Shown piece by piece: positions 1 through 5,357 of a stretch of DNA of 10,655 nucleotides. How positions within the stretch are numbered: position 1 is the first letter of the stretch; every line of letters begins with the position of its first letter. This stretch comes from an uncultured Pseudomonadota bacterium (GTDB lineage: Bacteria > Pseudomonadota > Gammaproteobacteria > Xanthomonadales > Ahniellaceae). The notes under the pieces are model-generated. The model was not told where the DNA came from. It saw only the letters and a program-made list of their open reading frames with translations, and made no database searches. The position numbers were made by a program, and so were the translations under genes. The stretch lies in assembly GCA_937996755.1 (NCBI GenBank), contig CALKUS010000203.1, forward strand, positions 1-10,655. The letters run 5' to 3'.

Positions 1-203
1 CCGAAGATGAGGGAGAAGTGGAAGCCATCGGGCAAACCGTGGTGACGCCTTTCGGCACCTTCAATAACTGCGTTAAAACCCGCGACTGGACGGAGCTGGA
101 ACCGGATGCGGTGGAAAACAAGTTTTACGCGCCGGGAATTGGCCTCGTGAAGGCCATTAATTTGGAAGACGGCGACGAAGAAGTCCTGATCGGGATTGAA
201 TAA
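1..203 (+). CDS. C-terminal tail of an unrecognised protein, cut by the left edge
   Basis: An open frame enters from the left edge (first full codon at nt 3) and stops at TAA 201-203, giving the last 66 residues of a longer protein. The tail contains TPFGTFNNCVKTRDW, then LEPDAVENKFYAPGIGLVK, and ends in a short acidic stretch. The pattern 'TP-G-F-x-C-(V/L)-K ... E-K-(F/Y)-YAPG-(I/V)-GLVK' is, from memory, typical of the C-terminal part of conserved secreted or lipoprotein-like hypothetical proteins; I cannot name the family. An internal GTG at nt 18 is not a convincing start, because the same frame is open upstream and the motif begins at once. Base composition is far lower in GC than the rest of the window, so the piece may come from a different genome. 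Function unknown. Confidence 0.6.
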   Translation, partial: EDEGEVEAIGQTVVTPFGTFNNCVKTRDWTELEPDAVENKFYAPGIGLVKAINLEDGDEEVLIGIE

Positions 204-227
204 TCAACCATTTTAAAAAAAACAACC

Positions 228-767
228 ATGAAAAAGATCGTTTTTTTTCTGCCTGCGCTGCTGCTTTTGCTCGCGGGGATGCTGGCGATCGTTGCACTCG
301 CCGGTCCGTCCTGGCGTGAGGAGCCGCAGCCGATGTGGCAGCGCGAGGCGCCGCTGGTGCAGGCGCGCGGCGAGCAGCTGCCGTTCGCGGGCGGACAATT
401 CGACATGGTCAGCATGGGCTACGCTCTGCGCCACGTGCCGGATCTGCTGCGGCTCTTCAACGAGTACCGGCGCGTGCTGACGCCTGGCGGGCGGGTGGTG
501 ATTCTCGAAGTGGCGCAGCCGGAATCGACCATCGGGCGCCGCCTCAACAAGATGTTCCTGCAGACGATCGTGCCGCGCATCGCGCAGATCAGCACCGGCC
601 GCGCCGACGCGAAACGGATGATGGACTACTTCTGGGACACCATCGAGCAGTGCGTGCCGCCCGACGTGATTCTCTCGGCGCTGACGCGCGCCGGCTTCGA
701 GGCCACGCGCACCGTCACTGGCGGTGTGCTCGGTCAGTACCTCGGCACGGTGAAAGCCGGCGCCTAG
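228..767 (+). CDS. Chimeric ORF: BatB-like membrane segment fused to C-terminal half of a UbiE-like methyltransferase
   Basis: This 179-residue ORF starts at ATG 228 after an A-rich leader with no Shine-Dalgarno. Residues about 8-44 (hydrophobic helix, then ALAGPSWREEPQPMWQ and APLV) resemble the stretch just before the VWA domain of BatB-type proteins, where it is normally followed by a strand ending in DLS. Here the VWA domain is absent. From about residue 45 (ARGEQLPF) the protein is the C-terminal half of a class I SAM methyltransferase of the UbiE/COQ5 kind: FDMVSMGYALRHV, then EYRRVLTPGGRVVILE, then MMDYFWDTIEQCVPP, ending VLGQYLGTVKAG. The glycine-rich SAM-binding motif I that should come before is missing, so the product should not be an active methyltransferase. 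The ORF ends 10 nt from the stop of the convergent deacetylase. The methyltransferase half and the deacetylase probably belong together, and the N-terminus has been grafted on. Confidence 0.72.
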   Translation: MKKIVFFLPALLLLLAGMLAIVALAGPSWREEPQPMWQREAPLVQARGEQLPFAGGQFDMVSMGYALRHVPDLLRLFNEYRRVLTPGGRVVILEVAQPESTIGRRLNKMFLQTIVPRIAQISTGRADAKRMMDYFWDTIEQCVPPDVILSALTRAGFEATRTVTGGVLGQYLGTVKAGA

Positions 768-777
768 CCGACCGGCC

Positions 778-1551
778 TCAGGCGCGCGGCGGCACGAGCT
801 CGTGCAGCGGCGCCGAGCCGAGGCGGGCCGCGGCCATCGCATCGAGCACGCGCGCCAGGGTCTCGAGCACCACCGGCCGGCCGCCGGGCAGGCGGGCGCT
901 GTTGCCGTCGTGCAGCAGCAGGATGTCGCCCGCCGTCAGACCGCGCGTGAGACGGGCGGCCACCCGCGCCGGATCGCGCGACACCGCGTCGAACCCGCGG
1001 CGGGTCCACGAGACGTAGCGCAGGCCGACGTCCGCCACGGCTCCCGGCACCCACGGGTTGCGCATGCCGGCCGGCGCGCGAAAAAAACGAGGTGCGATGC
1101 CCGCCACCGCGGCGATGGCGTCCTGCCCGCGCTGGATCTCCGCCGTGAGGGCGCCCGGCCCGCTGAACGCGAAGCCGTGGTGGTGATGGTGCGTGTGGTT
1201 CTCGATGCCGTGGCCGTTGCCGCGCACCGCCGCCACCACCTCCGGGTGACGCACCGCGCGCTGGCCGACACAGAAGAACGACGCGGTGACGCCGGCCGAC
1301 GCGAGCAGCGCCACGACCTGCGGCGTCACCTCGGGATCCGGGCCGTCGTCGAAGGTCAGCGCCACGACGCCGGTCGCGCCGCCGACGCGGGTGAGGTTGG
1401 GGCCGAGGAGTCCGCTGCGCGGCGCCACGCAGGCCGCGGCGATGGCCGCGTGGTTCAACGCCACGGCCCCGAGCGCCACCGGCCAGCGAGAGGGGTCGGA
1501 CACCGCCCACGCGGCAGCGGCCGCGTGCACGCCGGCGCTCGCGGCCAGCGT
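778..1551 (-). CDS. Polysaccharide deacetylase (NodB-homology, carbohydrate esterase family 4), 5' end truncated
   Basis: The minus-strand frame stops at 778-780 and carries every NodB-domain motif in order: TFDDGPD (metal/base aspartates, D120-D121 numbered from the ATG at 1705-1707), a His-rich ENHTHHHHH for the metal-binding histidines, RAPAGMRNP (R-x-P-x-G) and LLLHDGNSA. These enzymes remove N- or O-acetyl groups from polysaccharides in a metal-dependent way. Before the catalytic domain come about two hydrophobic segments (HAAAAAWAV; LGAVALNHAAIAAACV) and then GLLGPNLTRVG, an arrangement known from membrane-anchored family members. The only ATG in frame lies at 1705-1707, but residues 1-50 from it are low-complexity antisense of the DUF998 fragment, so it is not the true start. 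Family-like sequence begins near nt 1550; a GTG at 1528-1530 is the first plausible remaining start. Roughly ten N-terminal residues appear lost at the junction. Convergent with the methyltransferase half. Confidence 0.8.
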   Translation of the reverse strand, partial: TLAASAGVHAAAAAWAVSDPSRWPVALGAVALNHAAIAAACVAPRSGLLGPNLTRVGGATGVVALTFDDGPDPEVTPQVVALLASAGVTASFFCVGQRAVRHPEVVAAVRGNGHGIENHTHHHHHGFAFSGPGALTAEIQRGQDAIAAVAGIAPRFFRAPAGMRNPWVPGAVADVGLRYVSWTRRGFDAVSRDPARVAARLTRGLTAGDILLLHDGNSARLPGGRPVVLETLARVLDAMAAARLGSAPLHELVPPRA

Positions 1552-1555
1552 CGCG

Positions 1556-1861
1556 GCGGGATACGTCGTCGCGGCGTTCTTTCCCTGCGACCCGGGCTCG
1601 CCGATGCAAGGCAGCGTCCGCCAGGGCGTGCACAACGTCGGCGGCGCCGTGGAATACGTCGGCGGCGGCTTCAGCCTGATGGCGTTGTCGGAGTCGCTCG
1701 GCCCCATCCTTCGCTACGGCGGATTCGTCGTCCTCGTCGCCGTCGCTGCGCTCACGTTCCTGGCGTCGGGTTCGTCGGTCCGCGGCCTCGTGCAGCGCGT
1801 GGCCGAGTGCGTGCTGTTCGTCGCGATCGCGTGGGTTGCGTGGGTCTCGTCCGCCGGTTAG
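1556..1861 (+). CDS. DUF998-type membrane protein, N-terminally truncated fragment
   Basis: The reading frame ending at TAG 1859-1861 contains AAFFPCDPGSPMQG, then RQGVHNVGGAVEYVGGGF, then two further hydrophobic segments (GGFVVLVAVAALTFLASGS; AECVLFVAIAWVAWVSS). The FPCDPG motif followed by an H-N-x-G-G-x-x-x-Y helix is characteristic of DUF998 membrane proteins, which are about 200 residues with around six helices. Here only the part from the FPCDPG motif onward is present, about 100 residues. Upstream the frame stays open to nt 1286 but there is the low-complexity complement of the deacetylase and not the expected first helices. The first ATG inside the family-like part is at 1604. The gene is therefore missing its start and about half its length, and the break coincides with the break in the deacetylase. 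Function of the family is unknown. Confidence 0.6.
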   Translation, partial: AGYVVAAFFPCDPGSPMQGSVRQGVHNVGGAVEYVGGGFSLMALSESLGPILRYGGFVVLVAVAALTFLASGSSVRGLVQRVAECVLFVAIAWVAWVSSAG

Positions 1862-1875
1862 CTTGTCCATCGGGT

Positions 1876-1889
1876 GCCGGACATCCGGC
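1876..1889. repeat. Short perfect inverted repeat between DUF998 fragment and next gene
   Basis: GCCGGA (1876-1881) and TCCGGC (1884-1889) are perfect inverted copies separated by two bases, 15 nt downstream of the DUF998 stop and 15 nt before the ATG at 1904. It could form a small hairpin or be a protein-binding palindrome. No T-run follows, so terminator function is doubtful. GC-rich sequence makes such palindromes fairly frequent by chance. Confidence 0.3.
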
Positions 1890-1903
1890 GAATGGCAGCG
1901 ACG

Positions 1904-2344
1904 ATGAGTACATTCGTCCTGGCTCCGCTCGTCCTGATCAGCGTCGCGGTGGCCGTCGGCGCGACGATCGTCGCGGTACTCGTCCGACGCCTTCGCGATC
2001 GCCGCGAGCATCCACAGGACTTCGCCTTCGCCACCTGCACGGCATTCGGACCCGAGCTCGGCCAATCGCGTGCGGAGCGCATCCTCCGTGCGCTGCCGGA
2101 CGTTCCCGAAGCGACTCTGGCGGGCTGGCTCGCCGACTTCGAATCGCTGGACGCGGAAATCTGGGCGCTCGCGCGCGCTGGCGGCCCGGTCGTCCTCGGC
2201 GAGGATGCCGTGCGTCGAACGCTCACCGGCAAGTTTCCGTTCCTCTGCGGCCCTGGCCTGAAGCAGGCGATTTTCCTCGTCGGGTACAACGCGTGGCATG
2301 AAGGCTACGATGTCTCTCCCGAACGCGACGGAGAGCGAAAGTGA
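1904..2344 (+). CDS. Single-pass membrane protein of unknown function
   Basis: Predicted 146 residues. I chose ATG 1904 because the product then starts directly with the membrane helix (MSTFVLAPLVLISVAVAVGA..., residues about 4-27) followed by positive charges VRRLRDRRE, which predicts N-out/C-in topology. GTG 1874 and ATG 1892 are alternative starts; no start has a good Shine-Dalgarno. The cytoplasmic part (about 120 residues) is mixed helical, with AERILRALPDVPEATLAGWL in the middle and a distinctive end, KFPFLCGPGLKQAIFLVGYN followed by AWHEGYD. Two cysteines are present (C45, C115). I do not recognise the family. The stop codon overlaps the start of the next gene (GTGA at 2341-2344), so the two are probably translated in a coupled way. 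Confidence 0.72.
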   Translation: MSTFVLAPLVLISVAVAVGATIVAVLVRRLRDRREHPQDFAFATCTAFGPELGQSRAERILRALPDVPEATLAGWLADFESLDAEIWALARAGGPVVLGEDAVRRTLTGKFPFLCGPGLKQAIFLVGYNAWHEGYDVSPERDGERK

Positions 2345-2877
2345 GCCTGTTGCTCCGTGCGGCATGCGCTTTCGCGATGGGCTTCGTGATGCTCACGTGC
2401 GGCAGCGTGCGCGCCGCGAGCGAAACCGACGGCGCGGCGGACGAGCCGATGTTCGTGGAGACGCCGGGCGCCGAGCTCGCCGCCGCCGCGCAGGCCGCCA
2501 ACGCGACCGTCCCGCAGTTCCGCGCGCTGCTCGCGAGCGGCGCGGCCGCCGACGCGCTGCCGATGGTCAAGAAGCGCTTCGTCGACGGCGACGGCAACGC
2601 CACCTGGCTGTGGCTGATGGTGGAGCAGGTGACGGATTCGGGCTTCGAAGCGTCCGTCTTCGAAGCACCGCCCGATTTCCCGGCGCTCTCGCTCGGCTCG
2701 CGCCACTTCATCGCCGACGCCGACGTGGCCGACTGGGCCGTGGTGATCGCCGGTGTCATGCACGGCGGCTATTCGATGCGCATGCAACGCGCCCGCCTGC
2801 CGGAAGACGAGCGCGCGTCGTACGACGAATACGTGGGTGCGAGCAGCTACGCGCCGTTGCCGGAGGCAGGCGACTGA
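2341..2877 (+). CDS. Secreted DUF2314 (YegJ-like) family protein
   Basis: Predicted 178 residues, starting at GTG in the GTGA overlap with the upstream stop. An N-terminal signal peptide is visible (LLLRAACAFAMGFVMLTCGS, cleavage likely after VRA at about residue 25), so the protein should be periplasmic. The cysteine at position 20 is not in a valid lipobox, since the preceding residue is T. The mature part matches the layout of DUF2314: FRALLASGAA, then VKKRFVDGDGNATWLWL (about 76-92), FEASVFEAPPDFPALSLGSR, then ADVADWAVVIAGVMHGGYSM (about 127-146). E. coli YegJ belongs to the same family. The family's role is not established. It lies in a tight plus-strand cluster, 4 to 19 nt ahead of the next gene depending on the start taken. 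Confidence 0.82.
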   Translation: MSLLLRAACAFAMGFVMLTCGSVRAASETDGAADEPMFVETPGAELAAAAQAANATVPQFRALLASGAAADALPMVKKRFVDGDGNATWLWLMVEQVTDSGFEASVFEAPPDFPALSLGSRHFIADADVADWAVVIAGVMHGGYSMRMQRARLPEDERASYDEYVGASSYAPLPEAGD

Positions 2878-2896
2878 GCACGTGCCCGACTCCTCG

Positions 2897-3310
2897 ATGA
2901 CGGACGCAACCGACCGCGAGCGAATCGACCGCGTCGTCGCGTCGTTCTTCGCTGCGTTCGACAATCGCGACGACCGCATTCCGTCCTTCGAAGCACTCGC
3001 GTGCCTGTTCGCACCCGGCGCGATCGTGGTGCGCGACTCCGGCGCGCAATGCGAGAGCTACGACGTGCGTGCGTTCATCGAGCCGCGCCTGCGCCTGTTG
3101 ACCGGCGGCTCACTCGTCGACTTCCGCGAGTGGGAAACACAATCGGCGACGGAGATCGTGGGACCCGTCGCGGCGAGGCGGTCGCGGTACGCCAGGCTGG
3201 GCCTGCTCGATGGAAAGCGCTATACAGGCAGCGGAACGAAATTCTTCCAGCTCGGCAGGTTCGGCGACGCGTGGTTGATCTGCGCCGTAGCCTGGTCCGA
3301 CGACCCCTGA
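2897..3310 (+). CDS. NTF2-like fold protein (DUF4440-type), unknown ligand
   Basis: Predicted 137 residues from ATG 2897. A GTG at 2882, four bases after the previous stop and in the same frame, is an equally possible start and would add five residues. The sequence fits a small NTF2-like alpha+beta barrel: an N-terminal helix RIDRVVASFFAAFDNRD, then LACLFAPGAIVV, VRAFIEPRLRLLTGGSLVDF, and a C-terminal strand set with SRYARLGLLDGKRYTGSGTK and AWLICAVAWSDD. The 'AFDNR ... LFxPGAIVV ... FIxPR..LLT.G.LVDF.E ... AWLI.A.AW.D' pattern matches a well-populated set of uncharacterised NTF2-like proteins. Such folds serve as binding pockets or enzymes (ketosteroid isomerase, SnoaL), but no catalytic assignment is safe. 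It is followed 15 nt later by a second, only distantly similar NTF2-like gene. Confidence 0.8.
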   Translation: MTDATDRERIDRVVASFFAAFDNRDDRIPSFEALACLFAPGAIVVRDSGAQCESYDVRAFIEPRLRLLTGGSLVDFREWETQSATEIVGPVAARRSRYARLGLLDGKRYTGSGTKFFQLGRFGDAWLICAVAWSDDP

Positions 3311-3325
3311 CGAGTCCAGACATCG

Positions 3326-3733
3326 ATGAACGCCGACGAACAAGCAGTTCGCGAGCTGCATTCCGCATGGATCGAGGCGGTGAACGCCGGCGATCTCCCG
3401 CGCCTGCTCGGCTGGCTCGCGGACGACGCCGTGCTGCTCAATCCTGGCGCGCCCCTGGTCGGGCGCGACGCATTCGCCGCGCAGTTCACCGGCGCGTTGC
3501 GCGAGATCCGGTTTCGCTGCACGAGCGAAGTGGACGAAGTGCTGGTGTCCGGCGACATGGCATGCGCGGGCTGCCGCGACAGCGTGACCGTAACGCCGAT
3601 GAGCAGCGACGAAACGACGCGGTTCGCGGGCGACCGGATGGCGATCTACCGCCGCCAGCGGGACGGCCGCTGGCTGCTCGCGCGGGACATCCATACGCTC
3701 GCGCCGGTCGTCGATACCGGTGGACGCTCGTGA
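3326..3733 (+). CDS. SgcJ/EcaC-type NTF2-like protein (DUF4440)
   Basis: Predicted 135 residues from ATG 3326. The layout is that of SgcJ/EcaC/DUF4440 proteins: helix EQAVRELHSAWIEAVNAGD, then LLGWLADDAVLLNPGAPLVG (the cone-shaped barrel entry, 'dDaVll.PG.p...G'), then FRCTSEVDEVLVSGDMACAG and a last strand pair AIYRRQRDGRWLLARDIHT. Members are often annotated as oxidoreductases or isomerases on weak grounds; the ligand here is unknown. There is no signal peptide, so it should be cytoplasmic. The stop overlaps the GTG of the following membrane-protein gene (GTGA, 3730-3733), which suggests translational coupling. It is the second of two tandem NTF2-like genes, and a third lies at 10083-10562. 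Confidence 0.85.
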   Translation: MNADEQAVRELHSAWIEAVNAGDLPRLLGWLADDAVLLNPGAPLVGRDAFAAQFTGALREIRFRCTSEVDEVLVSGDMACAGCRDSVTVTPMSSDETTRFAGDRMAIYRRQRDGRWLLARDIHTLAPVVDTGGRS

Positions 3734-4152
3734 GCGTCCTGTTGCCTGGCGTGCTCGTCGGTATTTCCGCGGTCGTCGTCCTCGCCCTCGGCATGCTGCA
3801 CCTGGCCTACACGTTTCGCGGAAGAAAGCTGCATCCGGTCGCCGACGCCACTGTCGAAGCGATGCGCGGCGATCGCCTGCGGATCTCGAACGAAACGACC
3901 GTGTGGAAGGCGTGGATCGGGTTCAACGCGAGCCACAGCATGGCCGCCATCCTGTTCGGGCTGGTGTTCGGCTACCTGGCCGCGTTCCAGCCCGTGGTCC
4001 TGCACGACGACTGGTTCCTGCAGGCAGTCGGTGTTTCGTTCCTCGCGGGCCTCGCGGTCCTCGGCAAGCGCTACTGGTTCAGCATTCCCTTCCGCGGCAT
4101 CGCCGTCGCCTTCGTTGCGTTCGTTGCGGGCGTCGTCGCGATGCGCTGGTGA
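3730..4152 (+). CDS. LIC_13387-type small four-helix membrane protein
   Basis: Predicted 140 residues, starting at GTG within the GTGA overlap with the upstream stop. Four hydrophobic segments are visible: about 5-27, 70-92, 97-113 and 121-138. Between the first two lies a conserved-looking loop with KLHPVADATVEAMRGDRLRI, then TTVWKAWIGFNASHSM (57-71). The combination of an N-terminal helix ending in LHLAYTF, an M-x-x-x-x-L spacer and W-x-A-W-x-GFNASHS is what I know from the LIC_13387 family of small integral membrane proteins. Its function is unknown. It closes the 1904-4152 cluster and is followed by a hairpin at 4213. Alternative: simply an uncharacterised inner-membrane protein. Confidence 0.8.
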   Translation: MSVLLPGVLVGISAVVVLALGMLHLAYTFRGRKLHPVADATVEAMRGDRLRISNETTVWKAWIGFNASHSMAAILFGLVFGYLAAFQPVVLHDDWFLQAVGVSFLAGLAVLGKRYWFSIPFRGIAVAFVAFVAGVVAMRW

Positions 4153-4325
4153 TCACACGATGAACAACCGCAGGCACGGCGCGTTGACGCGTCGGCGGGC
4201 CGCAAACGAAAAGGGGAGGCGCACTGCGCCTCCCCACCATCACTTTCTACCGCAGCCGGGGGCTTGCCACAAGGCCCGCGTCGTCGCGCAGCATCGCCGC
4301 CCTGTCGCGACGACAGCAGCCCGGG
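4153..4325. other. Non-coding gap between the DUF cluster and arr
   Basis: This 173-nt stretch has no convincing ORF. It contains the strong hairpin at 4213-4235 and a second inverted repeat, GTCGTCGCG (4280-4288) with CGCGACGAC (4306-4314), with 17 nt between. A TTGCCA at 4264-4269 could be a -35 element, but no good -10 lies 16-19 nt later. The promoter for arr must lie here or be read-through, but I cannot place it. Confidence 0.5.
4213..4235. terminator. Strong GC-rich hairpin, probable transcription terminator
   Basis: GGGGAGGCGC (4213-4222) and GCGCCTCCCC (4226-4235) form a perfect 10-bp stem with a 3-nt ACT loop. It lies 60 nt after the stop of the membrane-protein gene. On the plus strand the tail is ACCATCACTTTC, without a real T-run. 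On the minus strand the hairpin is followed by TTTTCGTTT, a better tail. It is most simply a terminator for the cluster upstream, possibly bidirectional, although the better tail faces leftward transcription for which no gene is seen nearby. Confidence 0.6.
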
Positions 4326-4736
4326 ATGACGCGGATGAACGACACGCCGACCTGGTACCACGGCACGAAAGCCGACCTGCAACCGGGCGACCTCATCATG
4401 CCCGGCCGGGCATCGAACTACGGCACGCGCCGCGCTTCGAACTTCGTCTATCTCTCCGCGACGCTGGACGGCGCGACCTGGGGCGCGGAGCTCGCCGTGG
4501 GCGAGGGCAGGGGCCGCATCTACATCGTCGAGCCCACCGGCGCGATCGAGGACGACCCGAACCTCACGGACAGGAAATTCCCGGGCAACCCCACGCAGTC
4601 GTACCGTTCGCGCGAGCCGTTCCGCGTGGTCGGAGAGGTGCGCGAATGGCAAGGTCATCCGCCGGAACGACTGCAGCAGATGCGCGACTTCCTCGCCGAC
4701 CTGAAGCGGCGCGGCATCGAGGCGATCGACGAATGA
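4326..4736 (+). CDS. arr: Rifamycin NAD+-dependent ADP-ribosyltransferase (Arr)
   Basis: Predicted 136 residues, the usual length of Arr enzymes, which inactivate rifampicin by moving ADP-ribose from NAD+ onto the C23 hydroxyl. Motifs in order: WYHGTKADLQPGDLI (10-24), GRASNYG (27-33), FVYLSATLDGATWGAELA (40-57), GEGRGRIYIVEPTG (59-72), EDDPNLTD (75-82), KFPGNPTQSYRSREPFRVVG. The catalytic triad known from Mycobacterium smegmatis Arr (His19, Tyr49, Asp84) falls at H12, Y42 and D77 with a constant offset of seven, so all three are kept. An ATG at 4335 (M4) is an alternative start; neither has a clear Shine-Dalgarno. The gene is cytoplasmic, follows a terminator-like hairpin, and precedes a DUF7010 membrane protein by 61 nt. 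No integron attC site, integrase or IS lies nearby, so it looks like a resident chromosomal gene and not a cassette. Confidence 0.93.
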   Translation: MTRMNDTPTWYHGTKADLQPGDLIMPGRASNYGTRRASNFVYLSATLDGATWGAELAVGEGRGRIYIVEPTGAIEDDPNLTDRKFPGNPTQSYRSREPFRVVGEVREWQGHPPERLQQMRDFLADLKRRGIEAIDE

Positions 4737-4797
4737 GTTGCGCCGCGTCGCGATCGGCGTCACCGTTGCGCACCGACGACCCGAGGGAACGCACCCC

Positions 4798-5346
4798 ATG
4801 AGCGACTCGCTGTCACTCGCGCAAGCCGACATGCGTTCCGCCTATCGCGACGGTGGCGCAGGCGTGCTCGCTTCGTCGCTCGCCTGGCTGTCGGCGGGCA
4901 TCGCTACGCTGAAGGCGTCGCCGCAGCAGGCGGTCTGGGTGCTCTTCATCGGTGGCATGGCCATCCATCCGGTCTCGACCGTGCTCTGCAAGCTGTTCGG
5001 CAGCACGGGCAAGCACGCGAAGGGCAATCCGCTCGGCGTGCTCGCCATCGCCACCGTGTTCTGGCTGATCTTCAGCCTGCCGCTCGCGTACGTCGTCTCG
5101 CTGTATCGCATCGAGTGGTTCTTCCCGGCGATGCTGCTCGTGATCGGCGGGCGCTACCTGACGTTCCACACGCTGTTCGGCCTCCGCGTGTACTGGATCC
5201 TCGGCCTCGCGCTCGCCGCGGCGGGTTACCTGCTCGGCCGCATGCTCGCCACGCCCACGACCAGCGCGTTCACCGGCTCGGCCATCGAGCTCGCGTTCGC
5301 CATCTACATGCTCGTCGGCAGTCGGCGAACCGCGACCACCGGCTGA
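4798..5346 (+). CDS. DUF7010-type integral membrane protein
   Basis: Predicted 182 residues from ATG 4798, chosen because GAGGGA lies at 4782-4787 and the product then begins MSDSLSLAQADMRSAYRDGG. A TTG at 4738 in the same frame would add 20 polar residues and is unlikely. The protein has about six hydrophobic segments: residues 22-38, 44-63, 80-100, 108-127, 131-150 and 160-174. The pattern 'AQ-x-(D/E)-x-RxAYxxGGxG-LxS-xxW', then IGGMAIHPVS and a KGNPLG loop, matches what I know of the DUF7010 family (uncharacterised membrane proteins). No transport or enzyme function can be assigned. It sits between arr and a VOC-fold gene; the 11-nt gap to the latter suggests a shared transcript. Confidence 0.8.
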   Translation: MSDSLSLAQADMRSAYRDGGAGVLASSLAWLSAGIATLKASPQQAVWVLFIGGMAIHPVSTVLCKLFGSTGKHAKGNPLGVLAIATVFWLIFSLPLAYVVSLYRIEWFFPAMLLVIGGRYLTFHTLFGLRVYWILGLALAAAGYLLGRMLATPTTSAFTGSAIELAFAIYMLVGSRRTATTG

Positions 5347-5357
5347 AGGAGCCACGC

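Noticed and set aside
1154..1198. His-rich codon run in the deacetylase as a tandem DNA repeat
   Set aside because: The short CAC/CAT run encodes the H-T-H-H-H-H-H metal-binding motif typical of this family, and is explained by the protein.
1286..1555. N-terminal extension of the DUF998 frame
   Set aside because: Residues encoded here are the low-complexity complement of the deacetylase and do not look like the missing membrane helices of DUF998.
764..2365. A 533-codon open frame on the minus strand
   Set aside because: It is Arg/Gly-rich and low in hydrophobic order, and covers the deacetylase in another frame and later plus-strand genes in antisense. It is a by-product of high GC content.
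3001..4152. A 383-codon plus-strand frame ending with the LIC_13387 protein
   Set aside because: Only the last 140 codons (from GTG 3730) are protein-like. The earlier part is Arg-rich shadow of the two NTF2-like genes.
4153..4736. arr as an integron cassette
   Set aside because: I found no attC-like imperfect palindrome with conserved core sites downstream of arr, and no integrase. The next gene follows within 61 nt.
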